Source of the DNA: Paraliobacillus sp044383835
Lineage (GTDB): Bacteria > Bacillota > Bacilli > Bacillales > Amphibacillaceae
NCBI RefSeq assembly: GCF_044383835.1
Contig: NZ_JBISEP010000001.1
Location: forward strand, 186,001-250,000
Direction: 5' to 3'
DNA length: 64,000 bases
Part shown: positions 25,309 through 33,388 of the stretch, piece by piece
Position numbering within the stretch: position 1 is the first letter of the stretch
Layout of the letters: every line of letters starts with the position of its first letter
Made by a program: the position numbers and the translations under genes
The notes under the pieces: generated by a model
Told to the model about the DNA's origin: nothing
What the model saw: only the letters and a program-made list of their open reading frames with translations
Database searches by the model: none

Positions 25309-26097
25309 CTATGAAATAAATTGAATAAAATGCAAAAATGGAAAAACAAACAACCAGCTATCAAAACGATCTAATATGCCACCATGACCAGGTAACAAAT
25401 TTCCAGAGTCTTTTACATTATAATAGCGTTTAAAAGCTGATTCAACTAAATCACCAATTTGACCACATACACTAGCAAGTATAGTAACAATGATGACAAT
25501 AAGTAAAGATGAATGCACTGGTGCGAAAAACTGAAAAATGATTGCAACTAAGCAAGCTAAAATTATTCCACCAATCGCCCCTTCAATGGTCTTGTTCGGG
25601 CTAATCTCAGGCCAAAGTTTGTGTTTACCAAATGCTCGTCCAAAAAAATAAGCTCCAGTATCTGTAGCTAATATAACTAGAATGCCATAAAAAATATATT
25701 CTAAACCCAATGCTTGTGTTTCCATAAAATAATAGAATCCCAAGCCGACGTAAATAGCTGATAAAACTAAAAAACTCGCATCTTCAAATGTAAACTTATT
25801 TTTAACTAAAACAGTATAGCCCAATAAAATAAGTACGATGAACAAGGTTAATTCAGATTTATTAGTATCTATTCCGCTAAAGATTTGATTATTATTTGGC
25901 AAAAGTAATATCCATAATAAAATAACGGTAAAAAATACCGGTATTGGGTAATTTGTCATTTTTCGCATGTTTAATAATTCAATTAATCCAATCGAACCTA
26001 TTAAAAACATCACGATATAAAAGGGAATTCCTCCAATAAAAACAAAAGGAAAAAATAACAATATTGCTATAATAGCTGTAATAATTCGTTGCTTCAT
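25309..26097 (-). CDS. cdsA: Phosphatidate cytidylyltransferase
   Basis: CdsA makes CDP-diacylglycerol from phosphatidate and CTP, feeding all phospholipid synthesis. It is a polytopic membrane protein with several hydrophobic segments. The C-terminal family signature is clear: SPNKTIEGAIGG and CGQIGDLVESAFKRYYNVKDSGNLLPGHGGILDRFDS. The frame reaches 26172, but AGGTG precedes the ATG at 26097, giving MKQRIITAIIAI and 262 residues, and avoids overlap with uppS. It follows uppS by 10 bp. Confidence 0.96.
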   Translation of the reverse strand: MKQRIITAIIAILLFFPFVFIGGIPFYIVMFLIGSIGLIELLNMRKMTNYPIPVFFTVILLWILLLPNNNQIFSGIDTNKSELTLFIVLILLGYTVLVKNKFTFEDASFLVLSAIYVGLGFYYFMETQALGLEYIFYGILVILATDTGAYFFGRAFGKHKLWPEISPNKTIEGAIGGIILACLVAIIFQFFAPVHSSLLIVIIVTILASVCGQIGDLVESAFKRYYNVKDSGNLLPGHGGILDRFDSWLFVFPFLHFIQFIS

Positions 26098-26107
26098 TTC
26101 TTCACAC

Positions 26108-26884
26108 CTATTCTTGTTTCGATTTATTATTTGATAGTCCACCAAATCTTCGTTTGCGATTTTGGTAATCACTTAAAGCTTTTTCAAACACATTTTCATT
26201 AAAATCCGGCCAGTATACATCGGTAAACCAAAACTCAGCATATGCCACTTGCCATAGTAAAAAATTACTTAATCGTTGCTCTCCACTTGTTCTTATAACC
26301 AAATCGGGATCTAATAAGTCTTTGGTATATAAATAATTAGAAATAACCTGTTCATTCAGTTCTTCAAGATTCAACTGATCTGATTGCACATCTTTCGTTA
26401 TTTGCTTAATTGCTTGCACCATTTCATATCTGCTTCCATAGTTTAATGCTATATTCAAAATTAAACCATCATTTTTCTCTGTGCGTTTTTTTGCTTCTTC
26501 GACAGCTTCTTGTGTATGTGCTGGTAATAAATCAAACGCGCCAATTGTTTTTATTTGTACATTTTCTTCAATTAATTCTGGTAAATATATATGTATGAAT
26601 TCTTTTGGAAGTTTCAAAATGTAATCCACTTCACTTTTTGGACGTTTCCAATTTTCTGTAGAAAAAGCATATAAGGTCAGTATTTTCACACCATATTTAT
26701 TAGCAGTACGAACAATAGTCCGAATATTATCCATACCTTGTTTATGACCTGCTAAACGTGGTAATCCCCGCTTTTTCGCCCATCTTCCATTTCCATCCAT
26801 AATAATGGCTATATGTTCTGGGACATTATCTATTGTAGCTATTTTTTGTTTTTGTTTTTTATTCAAAAAAGGTAGTCTAAACAT
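26108..26884 (-). CDS. uppS: Undecaprenyl diphosphate synthase
   Basis: UppS elongates farnesyl diphosphate with isopentenyl diphosphate to the C55 carrier for wall polymers. The family motifs are present: IAIIMDGNGRWAKKRGLPRLAGHKQG near residue 25 with the catalytic aspartate, YAFSTENW, and DPDLVIRTSGEQRLSNFLLWQ. GGAGG lies about 12 nt before the ATG. Its isoprenoid substrate would normally come from the MEP pathway, yet dxr is missing from this cluster. A 916-bp gap precedes the gene. Confidence 0.97.
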   Translation of the reverse strand: MFRLPFLNKKQKQKIATIDNVPEHIAIIMDGNGRWAKKRGLPRLAGHKQGMDNIRTIVRTANKYGVKILTLYAFSTENWKRPKSEVDYILKLPKEFIHIYLPELIEENVQIKTIGAFDLLPAHTQEAVEEAKKRTEKNDGLILNIALNYGSRYEMVQAIKQITKDVQSDQLNLEELNEQVISNYLYTKDLLDPDLVIRTSGEQRLSNFLLWQVAYAEFWFTDVYWPDFNENVFEKALSDYQNRKRRFGGLSNNKSKQE

Positions 26885-26980
26885 GTATCTTTTGATCCTC
26901 CAGTATCTAAATCCTAAGCTAAGCGATTATTACCTTTTATCAGTTTACCATGTAATTCTCTCATAAGCACTAGCAAATTT

Positions 26981-27009
26981 TTTGTATGAATTAATCAGTC
27001 GCTTATCAA
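26981..27009 (-). promoter_or_regulatory. Possible proximal promoter of uppS
   Basis: TTGATA (27004-27009), 17 nt, TACAAA (26981-26986) on the minus strand would give a leader of about 90 nt. The -10 matches the consensus at four of six positions. Confidence 0.3.
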
Positions 27010-27279
27010 CTCTTCCAGTATACGATTTATAATAAATCCAGGTTGACAATGTAATGCTTGGCAAACAGCTTTAAATGTTAAGAGCCTTATTGCTTTATAA
27101 GGTTTAAAAATAGAAAAAATCGCCATCATACTGGCTTTTTTCAAAAGCTCTGTAACACGTATTTTTCATTTTCTAGCATACATCTATATTACATACGATT
27201 TCAATTACACGATAACGACGTTCTCTAACTTTATCACATCAATACATGTATACTACATTTTTGTTTTAACATGTCATTG

Positions 27280-27308
27280 GTTTTAATTATTGTATTATTG
27301 TTTGTCAA
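27280..27308 (-). promoter_or_regulatory. Possible distal promoter of uppS
   Basis: A perfect TTGACA (27303-27308) with a 17-nt spacer precedes TAAAAC (27280-27285) on the minus strand. If used, the uppS leader would be about 390 nt long. Confidence 0.4.
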
Positions 27309-27329
27309 TTAAAATAACAAAATTAAGTT

Positions 27330-27605
27330 GAGAACAAAAGCGCAAATATCGGATTAACGATGGATAAACTGGACTAAACGAAGCATAGCACCATGAGTAG
27401 CGAATATTAGCCTATCGATGGAGATAATGGAAATCTTACGAATAGATCGGTTAACTATTCTAGCATTAATCCACGTTCTGCGAACAATTTCGGCGCACAC
27501 GATTACGTTCGCTTAATTGTTGTCATAGGACGGGCTGGCTCAGCTTGTATAAGTTCCTACAGGACGAGAAACATTTCAGCAGTCATGTATCACTAGCAGA
27601 AAATA
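27330..27605. other. Unexplained structured segment in the 916-bp frr-uppS gap
   Basis: No open frame here is convincing. Composition is clearly richer in GC than the flanking AT-rich gap. Visible structure includes GCGAAC (27480-27485) paired with GTTCGC (27507-27512), GAATAG (27440-27445) with CTATTC (27455-27460), GCTG-gct-CAGC near 27534-27544, and an imperfect direct repeat, 27341-27372 against 27401-27430 (shared CGATGGA). It could be an intergenic repeat element, a small RNA, or debris of a lost gene; I cannot tell which. The remainder of the gap (26885-27330) is AT-rich and holds only possible uppS promoters. Confidence 0.4.
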
Positions 27606-27665
27606 GCTTTTGATTGATGAGTGGTGTCTCATATTTCCTCCGCCAAATCTTTAACTCTAAATAAG

Positions 27666-27705
27666 AAACGAACTATAACCCAATGTTTGGAATCATAGTT
27701 CGTTT
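27666..27705 (-). terminator. Terminator after frr
   Basis: AAACGAACTAT and ATAGTTCGTTT form a perfect 11-bp stem (27666-27676 with 27695-27705), followed on the minus strand by CTTATTTAG. The loop is long (18 nt) and the T-run broken, so it is moderate in strength. Confidence 0.7.
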
Positions 27706-27800
27706 GCTATTTCGTCTAATTCGGCTTTATCCTGGAACTATTTTCGTGCTACTTCCAAATTAATATGAAGTATAGCAACTATAGACAAATATAGTCTACA

Positions 27801-28355
27801 TTACACTTCCATAATTTCAGCTTCTTTGTCTTTAACTAAAGAATCAATTTCCGAAATATATTTATCTGTTTCTTTTTGTACATCATCTTGAAAACTTCTT
27901 AAATCATCTTCGGTTAAATCACCGTTTTTTTGATCTTTCTTTAATTGATCATTAGCATCTCTACGAATGTTTCTAATTTGAATTTTGGATTCTTCAGCAT
28001 ATTTACCAACAACCTTGACTAATTCTTTACGACGTTCTTCCGTTAGAGCTGGTATATTAATACGCACTACATTTCCATCACTTGATGGTGAAAGTCCAAG
28101 ATCTGCTTTCTGAATTGCTTTTTCAATTTCTGAAATAGAAGACTTATCAAAAGGTGTAATTAATAATAGCCTAGCTTCAGGAACAGAAATCGTAGATAAT
28201 TGATTTAAAGGTGTTGCGGCTCCATAATAATCAACAAAAACGCTATTCAATAAGGCTGGATTGGCACGCCCTGCTCGTACAGTCGCTAGTTGTTTAGAAA
28301 AAGATTGAACCGCTTGTGACATTTTTTCTTTTGCTTCTTTAATAACTTGTGACAT
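27801..28355 (-). CDS. frr: Ribosome recycling factor
   Basis: RRF splits post-termination ribosomes together with EF-G. The 184-residue protein has the N-terminal pattern and the VRAGRANPALL and RINIPALTEERRKELVKVV motifs, and the long three-helix bundle is evident from its charge pattern. AAGGGGGAA precedes the ATG. It follows pyrH by 3 bp and is part of the same operon. Confidence 0.98.
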   Translation of the reverse strand: MSQVIKEAKEKMSQAVQSFSKQLATVRAGRANPALLNSVFVDYYGAATPLNQLSTISVPEARLLLITPFDKSSISEIEKAIQKADLGLSPSSDGNVVRINIPALTEERRKELVKVVGKYAEESKIQIRNIRRDANDQLKKDQKNGDLTEDDLRSFQDDVQKETDKYISEIDSLVKDKEAEIMEV

Positions 28356-28358
28356 AGA

Positions 28359-29081
28359 TTATTTCCCCCTTATAATTGTTCCAATTTGTTCGCCTAATAC
28401 AGCACGTTTAATATTACCCTCTTCAGAAATAGAGAAAACAAGCAATGGTATCTTATTATCCATACAGAGTGAGGAAGCTGTGGAATCCATTACCCCAAGA
28501 CCTTCATTCAACATTTGTAAATAAGATAATTCTTCATATTTTTCTGCATGTTGATTTTCTTTTGGATCCGCAGTATAAACTCCATCAACATTGTTCTTAG
28601 CCATTAAAATGACATCCGCTTCGACTTCTGCCGCTCTTAATGCAGCAGTTGTATCTGTTGAAAAATATGGGTTTCCAGTACCCGCAGCGAATATAACTAC
28701 ACGCTTCTTTTCTAGGTGGCGAATTGCTTTACGTCTAATGTATGGTTCAGCAACTTGTCGCATCTCGATCGATGTTTGTACTCTTGTTGGAATTCCGAAA
28801 TTTTCTAAACTATCTTGTAGTGCAAGAGAATTCATCACAGTTGCTAACATTCCCATATAATCTGCATTAGCGCGATCCATTCCCATTTCACTACCTACTT
28901 TACCTCTCCAGATATTACCGCCACCTACAACAATGGCAATCTCTATACCCAATTCCGCAATTTCTTTCACTTGCAAAGCAATGGATTGAATGACACTCGG
29001 TTCAATTCCATAGCCTTTTTCTCCACTTAATGCTTCTCCACTTAATTTTAACACAATTCTTCGGTAGCGGGCAGTAGTCAT
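28359..29081 (-). CDS. pyrH: UMP kinase
   Basis: PyrH phosphorylates UMP to UDP for pyrimidine nucleotide synthesis. It has the amino-acid-kinase fold, with RIVLKLSGEALSGEKGYG at the N-terminus, VVGGGNIWRG and NVDGVYTADPKEN. A frame starting at 29093 exists, but its ATG forms part of TGGAGGTT, the ribosome site. The ATG at 29081 gives MTTARYRR and exactly 240 residues, as in B. subtilis. It lies between tsf and frr. Confidence 0.97.
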   Translation of the reverse strand: MTTARYRRIVLKLSGEALSGEKGYGIEPSVIQSIALQVKEIAELGIEIAIVVGGGNIWRGKVGSEMGMDRANADYMGMLATVMNSLALQDSLENFGIPTRVQTSIEMRQVAEPYIRRKAIRHLEKKRVVIFAAGTGNPYFSTDTTAALRAAEVEADVILMAKNNVDGVYTADPKENQHAEKYEELSYLQMLNEGLGVMDSTASSLCMDNKIPLLVFSISEEGNIKRAVLGEQIGTIIRGK

Positions 29082-29142
29082 AATAACCTCCATTTATGTA
29101 GTTTTATTACATAGTAATATAAAATTATCTCATTTTTCAATT

Positions 29143-29172
29143 CTTAAGAAAAGGGAACACCTCGTGTCCCCT
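29143..29172 (-). terminator. Terminator after tsf
   Basis: GGGGACAC pairs with GTGTTCCC (29164-29171 with 29153-29160, one G-U) around a 3-nt loop, followed by TTTTCTTAAG on the minus strand. It separates rpsB-tsf from pyrH-frr. Confidence 0.85.
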
Positions 29173-29217
29173 CTGTTTTAATTTCACAAAAAATCAAGTA
29201 TTTTTTGCTAGAAATAA

Positions 29218-30102
29218 TTATTTTTTCACTTGACTCATTACTTCTTCAGCGAAGTTATCTTCTCTTTTTTCCATTCCTTCGCCAACTTCATAACGCACAA
29301 AGCCTTTTACAGTAGCCCCTTTATCAGCAACTAGTTTTTTCACTTTGTGATCTGGATCTTTTACATAGCTTTGCTCTAGTAAGCAAATTTCTTCAAAGAA
29401 CTTTCCTAGACGACCTTCGACCATTTTCTCTACAATGTTTTCCGGCTTACCTTCATTCAGAGCTTGTGTTTTTAGCATTTCACGTTCTTTTTCCACTTCT
29501 TCAGCAGAGACGGCATCACGTGACACATAACGAGGGTTAACAGCTGCGATATGCATAGCAACATCTTTTGCAAAGGTTTCATCAGTTGTACCTTCTAGTA
29601 TTGTTAATACACCAATGTTTCCACCCATGTGCACATATGCACCAAATGCATCTGCATCTGTTTTTTGAAAAATGCTAAAACGACGTAATGATAATTTTTC
29701 ACCAATCTGCGCAATTTTAGAATTAATAAATGATTCTAGCGTTTCTCCATTACCATGCAATGGTTGTTGTAATGCTTCTTCCAGATTTGCTGGTTTTTGT
29801 GATAAAAGGTGGTTACCTAAATCTGCCAACAATACTTTGAACTGATCATTCTTTGTTACAAAATCTGTTTCACAATTCATTTCTAATAATACTGCATTAT
29901 TTCCATCTACCGCAACATATGCAGAACCTTCAGCAGCAATTCGATCTGCTTTCTTCGCTGCTTTAGAGATACCTTTTTCACGAAGATAATCTATTGCTTG
30001 TTCCATATCTCCATTTGTTTCAGTTAGTGCTTTTTTACAGTCCATCATTCCAGCACCAGTTTTTTCACGTAGTTCTTTAACCATTTTTGCTGTTACTGCC
30101 AT
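29218..30102 (-). CDS. tsf: Translation elongation factor Ts
   Basis: EF-Ts recycles EF-Tu by exchanging GDP for GTP. The N-terminal UBA-like domain (MVKELREKTGAGMMDCKKALTE) carries the family signature, and ELNCETDFV appears as LEMNCETDFVTKND. Length is 294 residues. GAGGAAAC precedes the ATG. It follows rpsB across a 175-bp interval that contains a terminator able to form competing structures. Confidence 0.98.
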   Translation of the reverse strand: MAVTAKMVKELREKTGAGMMDCKKALTETNGDMEQAIDYLREKGISKAAKKADRIAAEGSAYVAVDGNNAVLLEMNCETDFVTKNDQFKVLLADLGNHLLSQKPANLEEALQQPLHGNGETLESFINSKIAQIGEKLSLRRFSIFQKTDADAFGAYVHMGGNIGVLTILEGTTDETFAKDVAMHIAAVNPRYVSRDAVSAEEVEKEREMLKTQALNEGKPENIVEKMVEGRLGKFFEEICLLEQSYVKDPDHKVKKLVADKGATVKGFVRYEVGEGMEKREDNFAEEVMSQVKK

Positions 30103-30226
30103 TATGTTTCCTCCTCATAGGATTTGTTTATTAAACGATCTACTACAAGCTACAAGCTAAAATTAGTAACGTAGAGATATATAATCACGCTGGATGGTTT
30201 CATATCTCCTATTTGTTTTTCTTTTC

Positions 30227-30277
30227 AAAAAAGGTGATAAAAAGGTTCCCCTCTTATCACCCCTCGTAAACCTTTTT
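30227..30277 (-). terminator. Terminator with alternative fold between rpsB and tsf
   Basis: GGTGATAA pairs with TTATCACC (30254-30261 with 30233-30240), then TTTTTTG, forming a terminator on the minus strand. A competing helix pairs AAAAAGGTT (30269-30277) with AACCTTTTT (30239-30247) and overlaps the terminator's 3' arm. This layout resembles an attenuator that tunes tsf relative to rpsB. Confidence 0.65.
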
Positions 30278-31012
30278 TTATTCTTCTACTTCTACTGCTT
30301 CTTCTTCTGTTTCTACTTCTTCTGTTACTTCACCTTGTTTTGCTTCTAAAATAGCATCTGCCATTTTACCAGTTAGTAGTTTAACTGCACGAATGGCATC
30401 ATCGTTTGCAGGGATTACATAATCAATCTCATCCGGATCGCAGTTTGTATCTACAATTCCAACAATTGGAATGTTTAGTTTGTGAGCTTCTGCTACGGCA
30501 ATACGCTCTTTACGTGGGTCAATAATGAACAATGCATCAGGAATTTGCTTCATTTCTTTAATTCCACCAAGAAACTTAACAAGACGATCCTTTTCTTTTA
30601 ATAATCCAACAACTTCTTTTTTAGGAAGCACATCAAATGTACCGTCTTCTGCCATACGCTCAATGTCTTTCAAACGATTAATACGTTTACGGATCGTATC
30701 GAAGTTTGTTAATGTACCACCTAACCAACGTTGGTTAATATAATACATACCTGAACGAATCGCTTCTTCTTTTACAGATTCTTGCGCTTGCTTCTTTGTA
30801 CCTACAAAAAGTACATTTCCGCCTTCTTCTGCAATCTGTTTAATAAAGTTATACGCCTCATCAACCTTTTTCACTGTTTTTTGTAGGTCAATGATATAAA
30901 TGCCGTTTCTCTCCGTGAAAATATACTTCTTCATCTTTGGATTCCAACGACGAGTTTGGTGGCCAAAGTGTACACCAGCCTCAAGTAGTTGTTTCATTGA
31001 AATAACTGCCAT
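30278..31012 (-). CDS. rpsB: 30S ribosomal protein S2
   Basis: S2 joins late in 30S assembly and is needed for S1-type contacts. The start MAVISMKQLLEAGVHFGHQTRRWNPKMKKYIFTERNGI is the family hallmark, PDALFIIDPRKERIAVAEA is the second signature, and the tail is Glu-rich. Length is 244 residues. AGGAGGAAA precedes the ATG. It has its own promoter 120 nt upstream and a folded leader that may bind S2. Confidence 0.98.
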   Translation of the reverse strand: MAVISMKQLLEAGVHFGHQTRRWNPKMKKYIFTERNGIYIIDLQKTVKKVDEAYNFIKQIAEEGGNVLFVGTKKQAQESVKEEAIRSGMYYINQRWLGGTLTNFDTIRKRINRLKDIERMAEDGTFDVLPKKEVVGLLKEKDRLVKFLGGIKEMKQIPDALFIIDPRKERIAVAEAHKLNIPIVGIVDTNCDPDEIDYVIPANDDAIRAVKLLTGKMADAILEAKQGEVTEEVETEEEAVEVEE

Positions 31013-31045
31013 TAATATTTCCTCCTAAAATTGGTTTTATGCCTC

Positions 31046-31108
31046 CGCTTATTTCATCTTTACAGAAAAACTAATACTTATTAGCACCTTTTCTATAATC
31101 CATAAGCG
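31046..31108 (-). promoter_or_regulatory. Candidate autoregulatory leader of rpsB
   Basis: On the minus strand CGCTTAT (31102-31108) pairs perfectly with ATAAGCG (31046-31052). Inside, AGAAAA pairs with TTTTCT and CTAAT with ATTAG around a small loop. This stacked fold occupies most of the 110-nt leader and ends just before the ribosome site. Autogenous control by S2 is known in other bacteria; here it is inferred from structure alone. Confidence 0.45.
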
Positions 31109-31130
31109 TGTGTGATTAACACCAAGAATT

Positions 31131-31159
31131 AATATATCATATACCACTGATCCATTCAA
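31131..31159 (-). promoter_or_regulatory. Sigma-A promoter of rpsB-tsf
   Basis: TTGAAT (31154-31159), a 17-nt spacer and TATATT (31131-31136) with an extended TG one base before the -10 are read on the minus strand. It lies right after the swrB stop codon, with no terminator between. Confidence 0.7.
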
Positions 31160-31164
31160 GCAAT

Positions 31165-31677
31165 TTACTTATTTTTTTGTTGGAATTTCACCAATAACTC
31201 AACTTCTGTCTTACCACAATTCAATTTTCGAGCAATGGTCTCCACAGTATTCCCTTTATCATATAATGAAAGTACTTTGGCTTGAAATGATGGTTTAAAT
31301 GAACCCTCAACCTCTTCAATCTTTGGTGGCTGGTAATCCATCTCTTGTTCATTTAATAACTGCTTTTCATCTGCTTTGTTTGCTAGGTTATTATTATCAT
31401 CTTTGTTATACAATGCTTCTGATCTATCTGTTTTAAAAGCTTGCGGTTGTTTTTTTGATTGTTCCACTGGCTGTTGCAATGTTTCTACTAGTTTTTCATT
31501 TTCTTCTCTAATCTCTAATAAATAAACTGCAAGCAGTGCTTCTATTTCTTTTTTTTGCTCTGCTTGCTTCTGTAATAGTTCTTCCGAGCTCAACACCCTA
31601 TTATTCACTGTTTTCAAATAAATAAAAGTAATCATATGAATGAAAAAGCTAATGAAAATTAGTAAATATAACATCAT
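31165..31677 (-). CDS. swrB: SwrB-like swarming motility protein
   Basis: This corresponds to SwrB (YlxL), which in B. subtilis promotes assembly of the flagellar basal body and swarming. It has one N-terminal membrane segment (residues about 3-22), a charged, poorly conserved middle part, and a C-terminal helix-turn-helix-like block (VLSLYDKGNTVETIARKLN then GKTEVELLVKF), the best-conserved part of the family. Length is 170 residues. Two ATG codons follow GAGGGGTGA; the second (31674) has slightly better spacing. It is the last gene of the fla/che operon. The family call rests on the membrane anchor, the C-terminal block and position. Confidence 0.8.
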   Translation of the reverse strand: MMLYLLIFISFFIHMITFIYLKTVNNRVLSSEELLQKQAEQKKEIEALLAVYLLEIREENEKLVETLQQPVEQSKKQPQAFKTDRSEALYNKDDNNNLANKADEKQLLNEQEMDYQPPKIEEVEGSFKPSFQAKVLSLYDKGNTVETIARKLNCGKTEVELLVKFQQKNK

Positions 31678-31686
31678 TCACCCCTC

Positions 31687-31983
31687 TTAACTATTTATGT
31701 CAAATCGCCCACCTAAATATGGATGAGGTATTTTCGATTCAAGTACATGTTTCTCATTTTTCTTTTTTGACATTGCTTGACTTTTTTGCTTACGATCATT
31801 TTTTAACTTTACATTTTTTTCAGATTGATTCACATTTTTGCGTCTTAACTCATCTTGAATTAACTGTTTAGTTGCTAGTGTATCTTGTATGAACTGACCT
31901 CGCTGCTGTATTTGCTCTTGAATCTTACTAGCATCTTGTACTCTAGGTAATGCAACTTGCATTTCAACAGCTTTCCAACTCAT
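31687..31983 (-). CDS. Unrecognised small flagellar-operon protein
   Basis: I do not recognise this 98-residue protein. It is real: AGGATGTG precedes the ATG, it sits 19 bp after the fapA-like gene and 9 bp before swrB, and it has no competing frame. The sequence is hydrophilic with no membrane segment. The N-terminal half (VQDASKIQEQIQQRGQFIQD) is Gln-rich and helical, the middle is strongly basic (Lys-rich, residues about 45-80), and it ends PHPYLGGRFDINS. B. subtilis has no gene here between sigD and swrB. A role in flagellar or swarming control is possible from position only. Confidence 0.8.
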   Translation of the reverse strand: MSWKAVEMQVALPRVQDASKIQEQIQQRGQFIQDTLATKQLIQDELRRKNVNQSEKNVKLKNDRKQKSQAMSKKKNEKHVLESKIPHPYLGGRFDINS

Positions 31984-32002
31984 TCAATTCACATCCTTAG
32001 TT

Positions 32003-33370
32003 TTATAGTGACTGTATAATTATTTCACCATCTTCTAAATATATTTGTGAATATTTTCGTGGTACAGTAATCGTTTTTTTATATTTACCAAAACTCAATT
32101 CTACATTTGGATACATCGTACCTTTCACAATTAAACGGACTTCTTCCTCATCCCCTAAATCAACTTGTAGCGTGTCTAATTGTGCATCAATCTGTTCCAT
32201 TTTTTCATTGCTTTGTTTTAACGAATTACGTTGTTTTAATAATAAAATACGTTCTTTCACATTCATTTCATTTGATGGCTTTGCTTTTAATTTATCACCA
32301 AGAATATGTAATTTTTTTATGTTATCAGCTAAATCCTGCTTCTCCTTATTCAACGCATTCTCTAATTCATAATTCTTTTGGTTAATCCCAATCGATATTT
32401 CAGTTTTGGTAGACATTTTATTACCTACATCTTTCACTTGAATCGATTTACCAGAAGAGCAAGATCCCCCAATAATATGACCAGAGTTACAAATAATACG
32501 TTCTTTTGCAACACAACGGCTATGCATAATCGAATTCTTAATAATGATATCTTTACCAGAATCAATAATTGCTTGATTTGCGTAACCAATAGTCACATCT
32601 CCATTAGCTATCACTGTACCTTTACGTAAACCAGCTATACCTTCAGAAATAAAAATATTCCCTTTTGCTTCTAAGTAAGCACCTTCGACTAAGCCATATA
32701 CATAGATATCTCCTTCTGCTTCAACGCGATATCCTGTTGGAACATTTCCTCTTATTACAATAGAGCCAACAAATTTTAAATTACCAGTTTCTAATGATAA
32801 ATCAGTATTTAGCTCATATGTATCAAATACATGAATAACTTTATTACCAATACTCAATTGACCATCAATAGCTGCGTAAAAAGATTGTTCTTTTTCACTA
32901 TATACAACATTTTTACCTGCCCTAATCTTTACCGGTTTCCCTTGTTTTGCTTGTACTTCTTTGTCGGAAACTGTTCTACCATTTTTTCCAGATGTAGGAG
33001 AAGAGATAACAGCTATTTTTTCACCTTTTTTTAAAGAAGGAATTTTCTTTACATCACGAAAATCCCTTCTTTCTTCATGTTCAACTATTTCATTCTGTGT
33101 ACATACATAGGTTATTTGTCCATCTTCCCCATCTTCAGCAGGAAGACCAGCAGCTATTTGCATAGGAAAAGTAAGACTATTTGCCTCATTATTGACCAGT
33201 TTTTTAATTAATGCCTGATTTATTCCGTATTCAACATGATGAGCAGCTAAGAAAGATAAGATAGTCTGTTCAGTCAATACTTCCTTTTCATAGTCTTGCT
33301 TTTGATCGAGTATTGCAGACATCTTATCTTTAGATATATCTACTTTAAAGATTTCATATAGAGATTCCAT
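32003..33370 (-). CDS. FapA (DUF342) family protein
   Basis: This 455-residue protein is of the FapA/DUF342 type. Residues about 60-170 hold the flagellar-assembly-protein-A region (PSLKKGEKIAVISSPTSGKNGRTVSDKE). Then comes a beta-helical stretch rich in repeats ending in I-x-V or D-I-x-I (GSIVIRGNVPTGYRVEAEGD, NGDVTIGY), and finally a coiled-coil with a small C-terminal domain. Such proteins are found next to sigD in several Bacillaceae but not in B. subtilis. The function is unsettled; polar-growth or flagellar roles have been proposed in other bacteria. AGAGGGAT precedes the ATG. Confidence 0.85.
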   Translation of the reverse strand: MESLYEIFKVDISKDKMSAILDQKQDYEKEVLTEQTILSFLAAHHVEYGINQALIKKLVNNEANSLTFPMQIAAGLPAEDGEDGQITYVCTQNEIVEHEERRDFRDVKKIPSLKKGEKIAVISSPTSGKNGRTVSDKEVQAKQGKPVKIRAGKNVVYSEKEQSFYAAIDGQLSIGNKVIHVFDTYELNTDLSLETGNLKFVGSIVIRGNVPTGYRVEAEGDIYVYGLVEGAYLEAKGNIFISEGIAGLRKGTVIANGDVTIGYANQAIIDSGKDIIIKNSIMHSRCVAKERIICNSGHIIGGSCSSGKSIQVKDVGNKMSTKTEISIGINQKNYELENALNKEKQDLADNIKKLHILGDKLKAKPSNEMNVKERILLLKQRNSLKQSNEKMEQIDAQLDTLQVDLGDEEEVRLIVKGTMYPNVELSFGKYKKTITVPRKYSQIYLEDGEIIIQSL

Positions 33371-33388
33371 CGTTTTATCCCTCTTTTA

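Noticed and set aside
27061..27110. Terminator CCTTAT/ATAAGG in the uppS upstream region
   Set aside because: Only 6 AT-rich pairs and no T-run on the minus strand; not supported.
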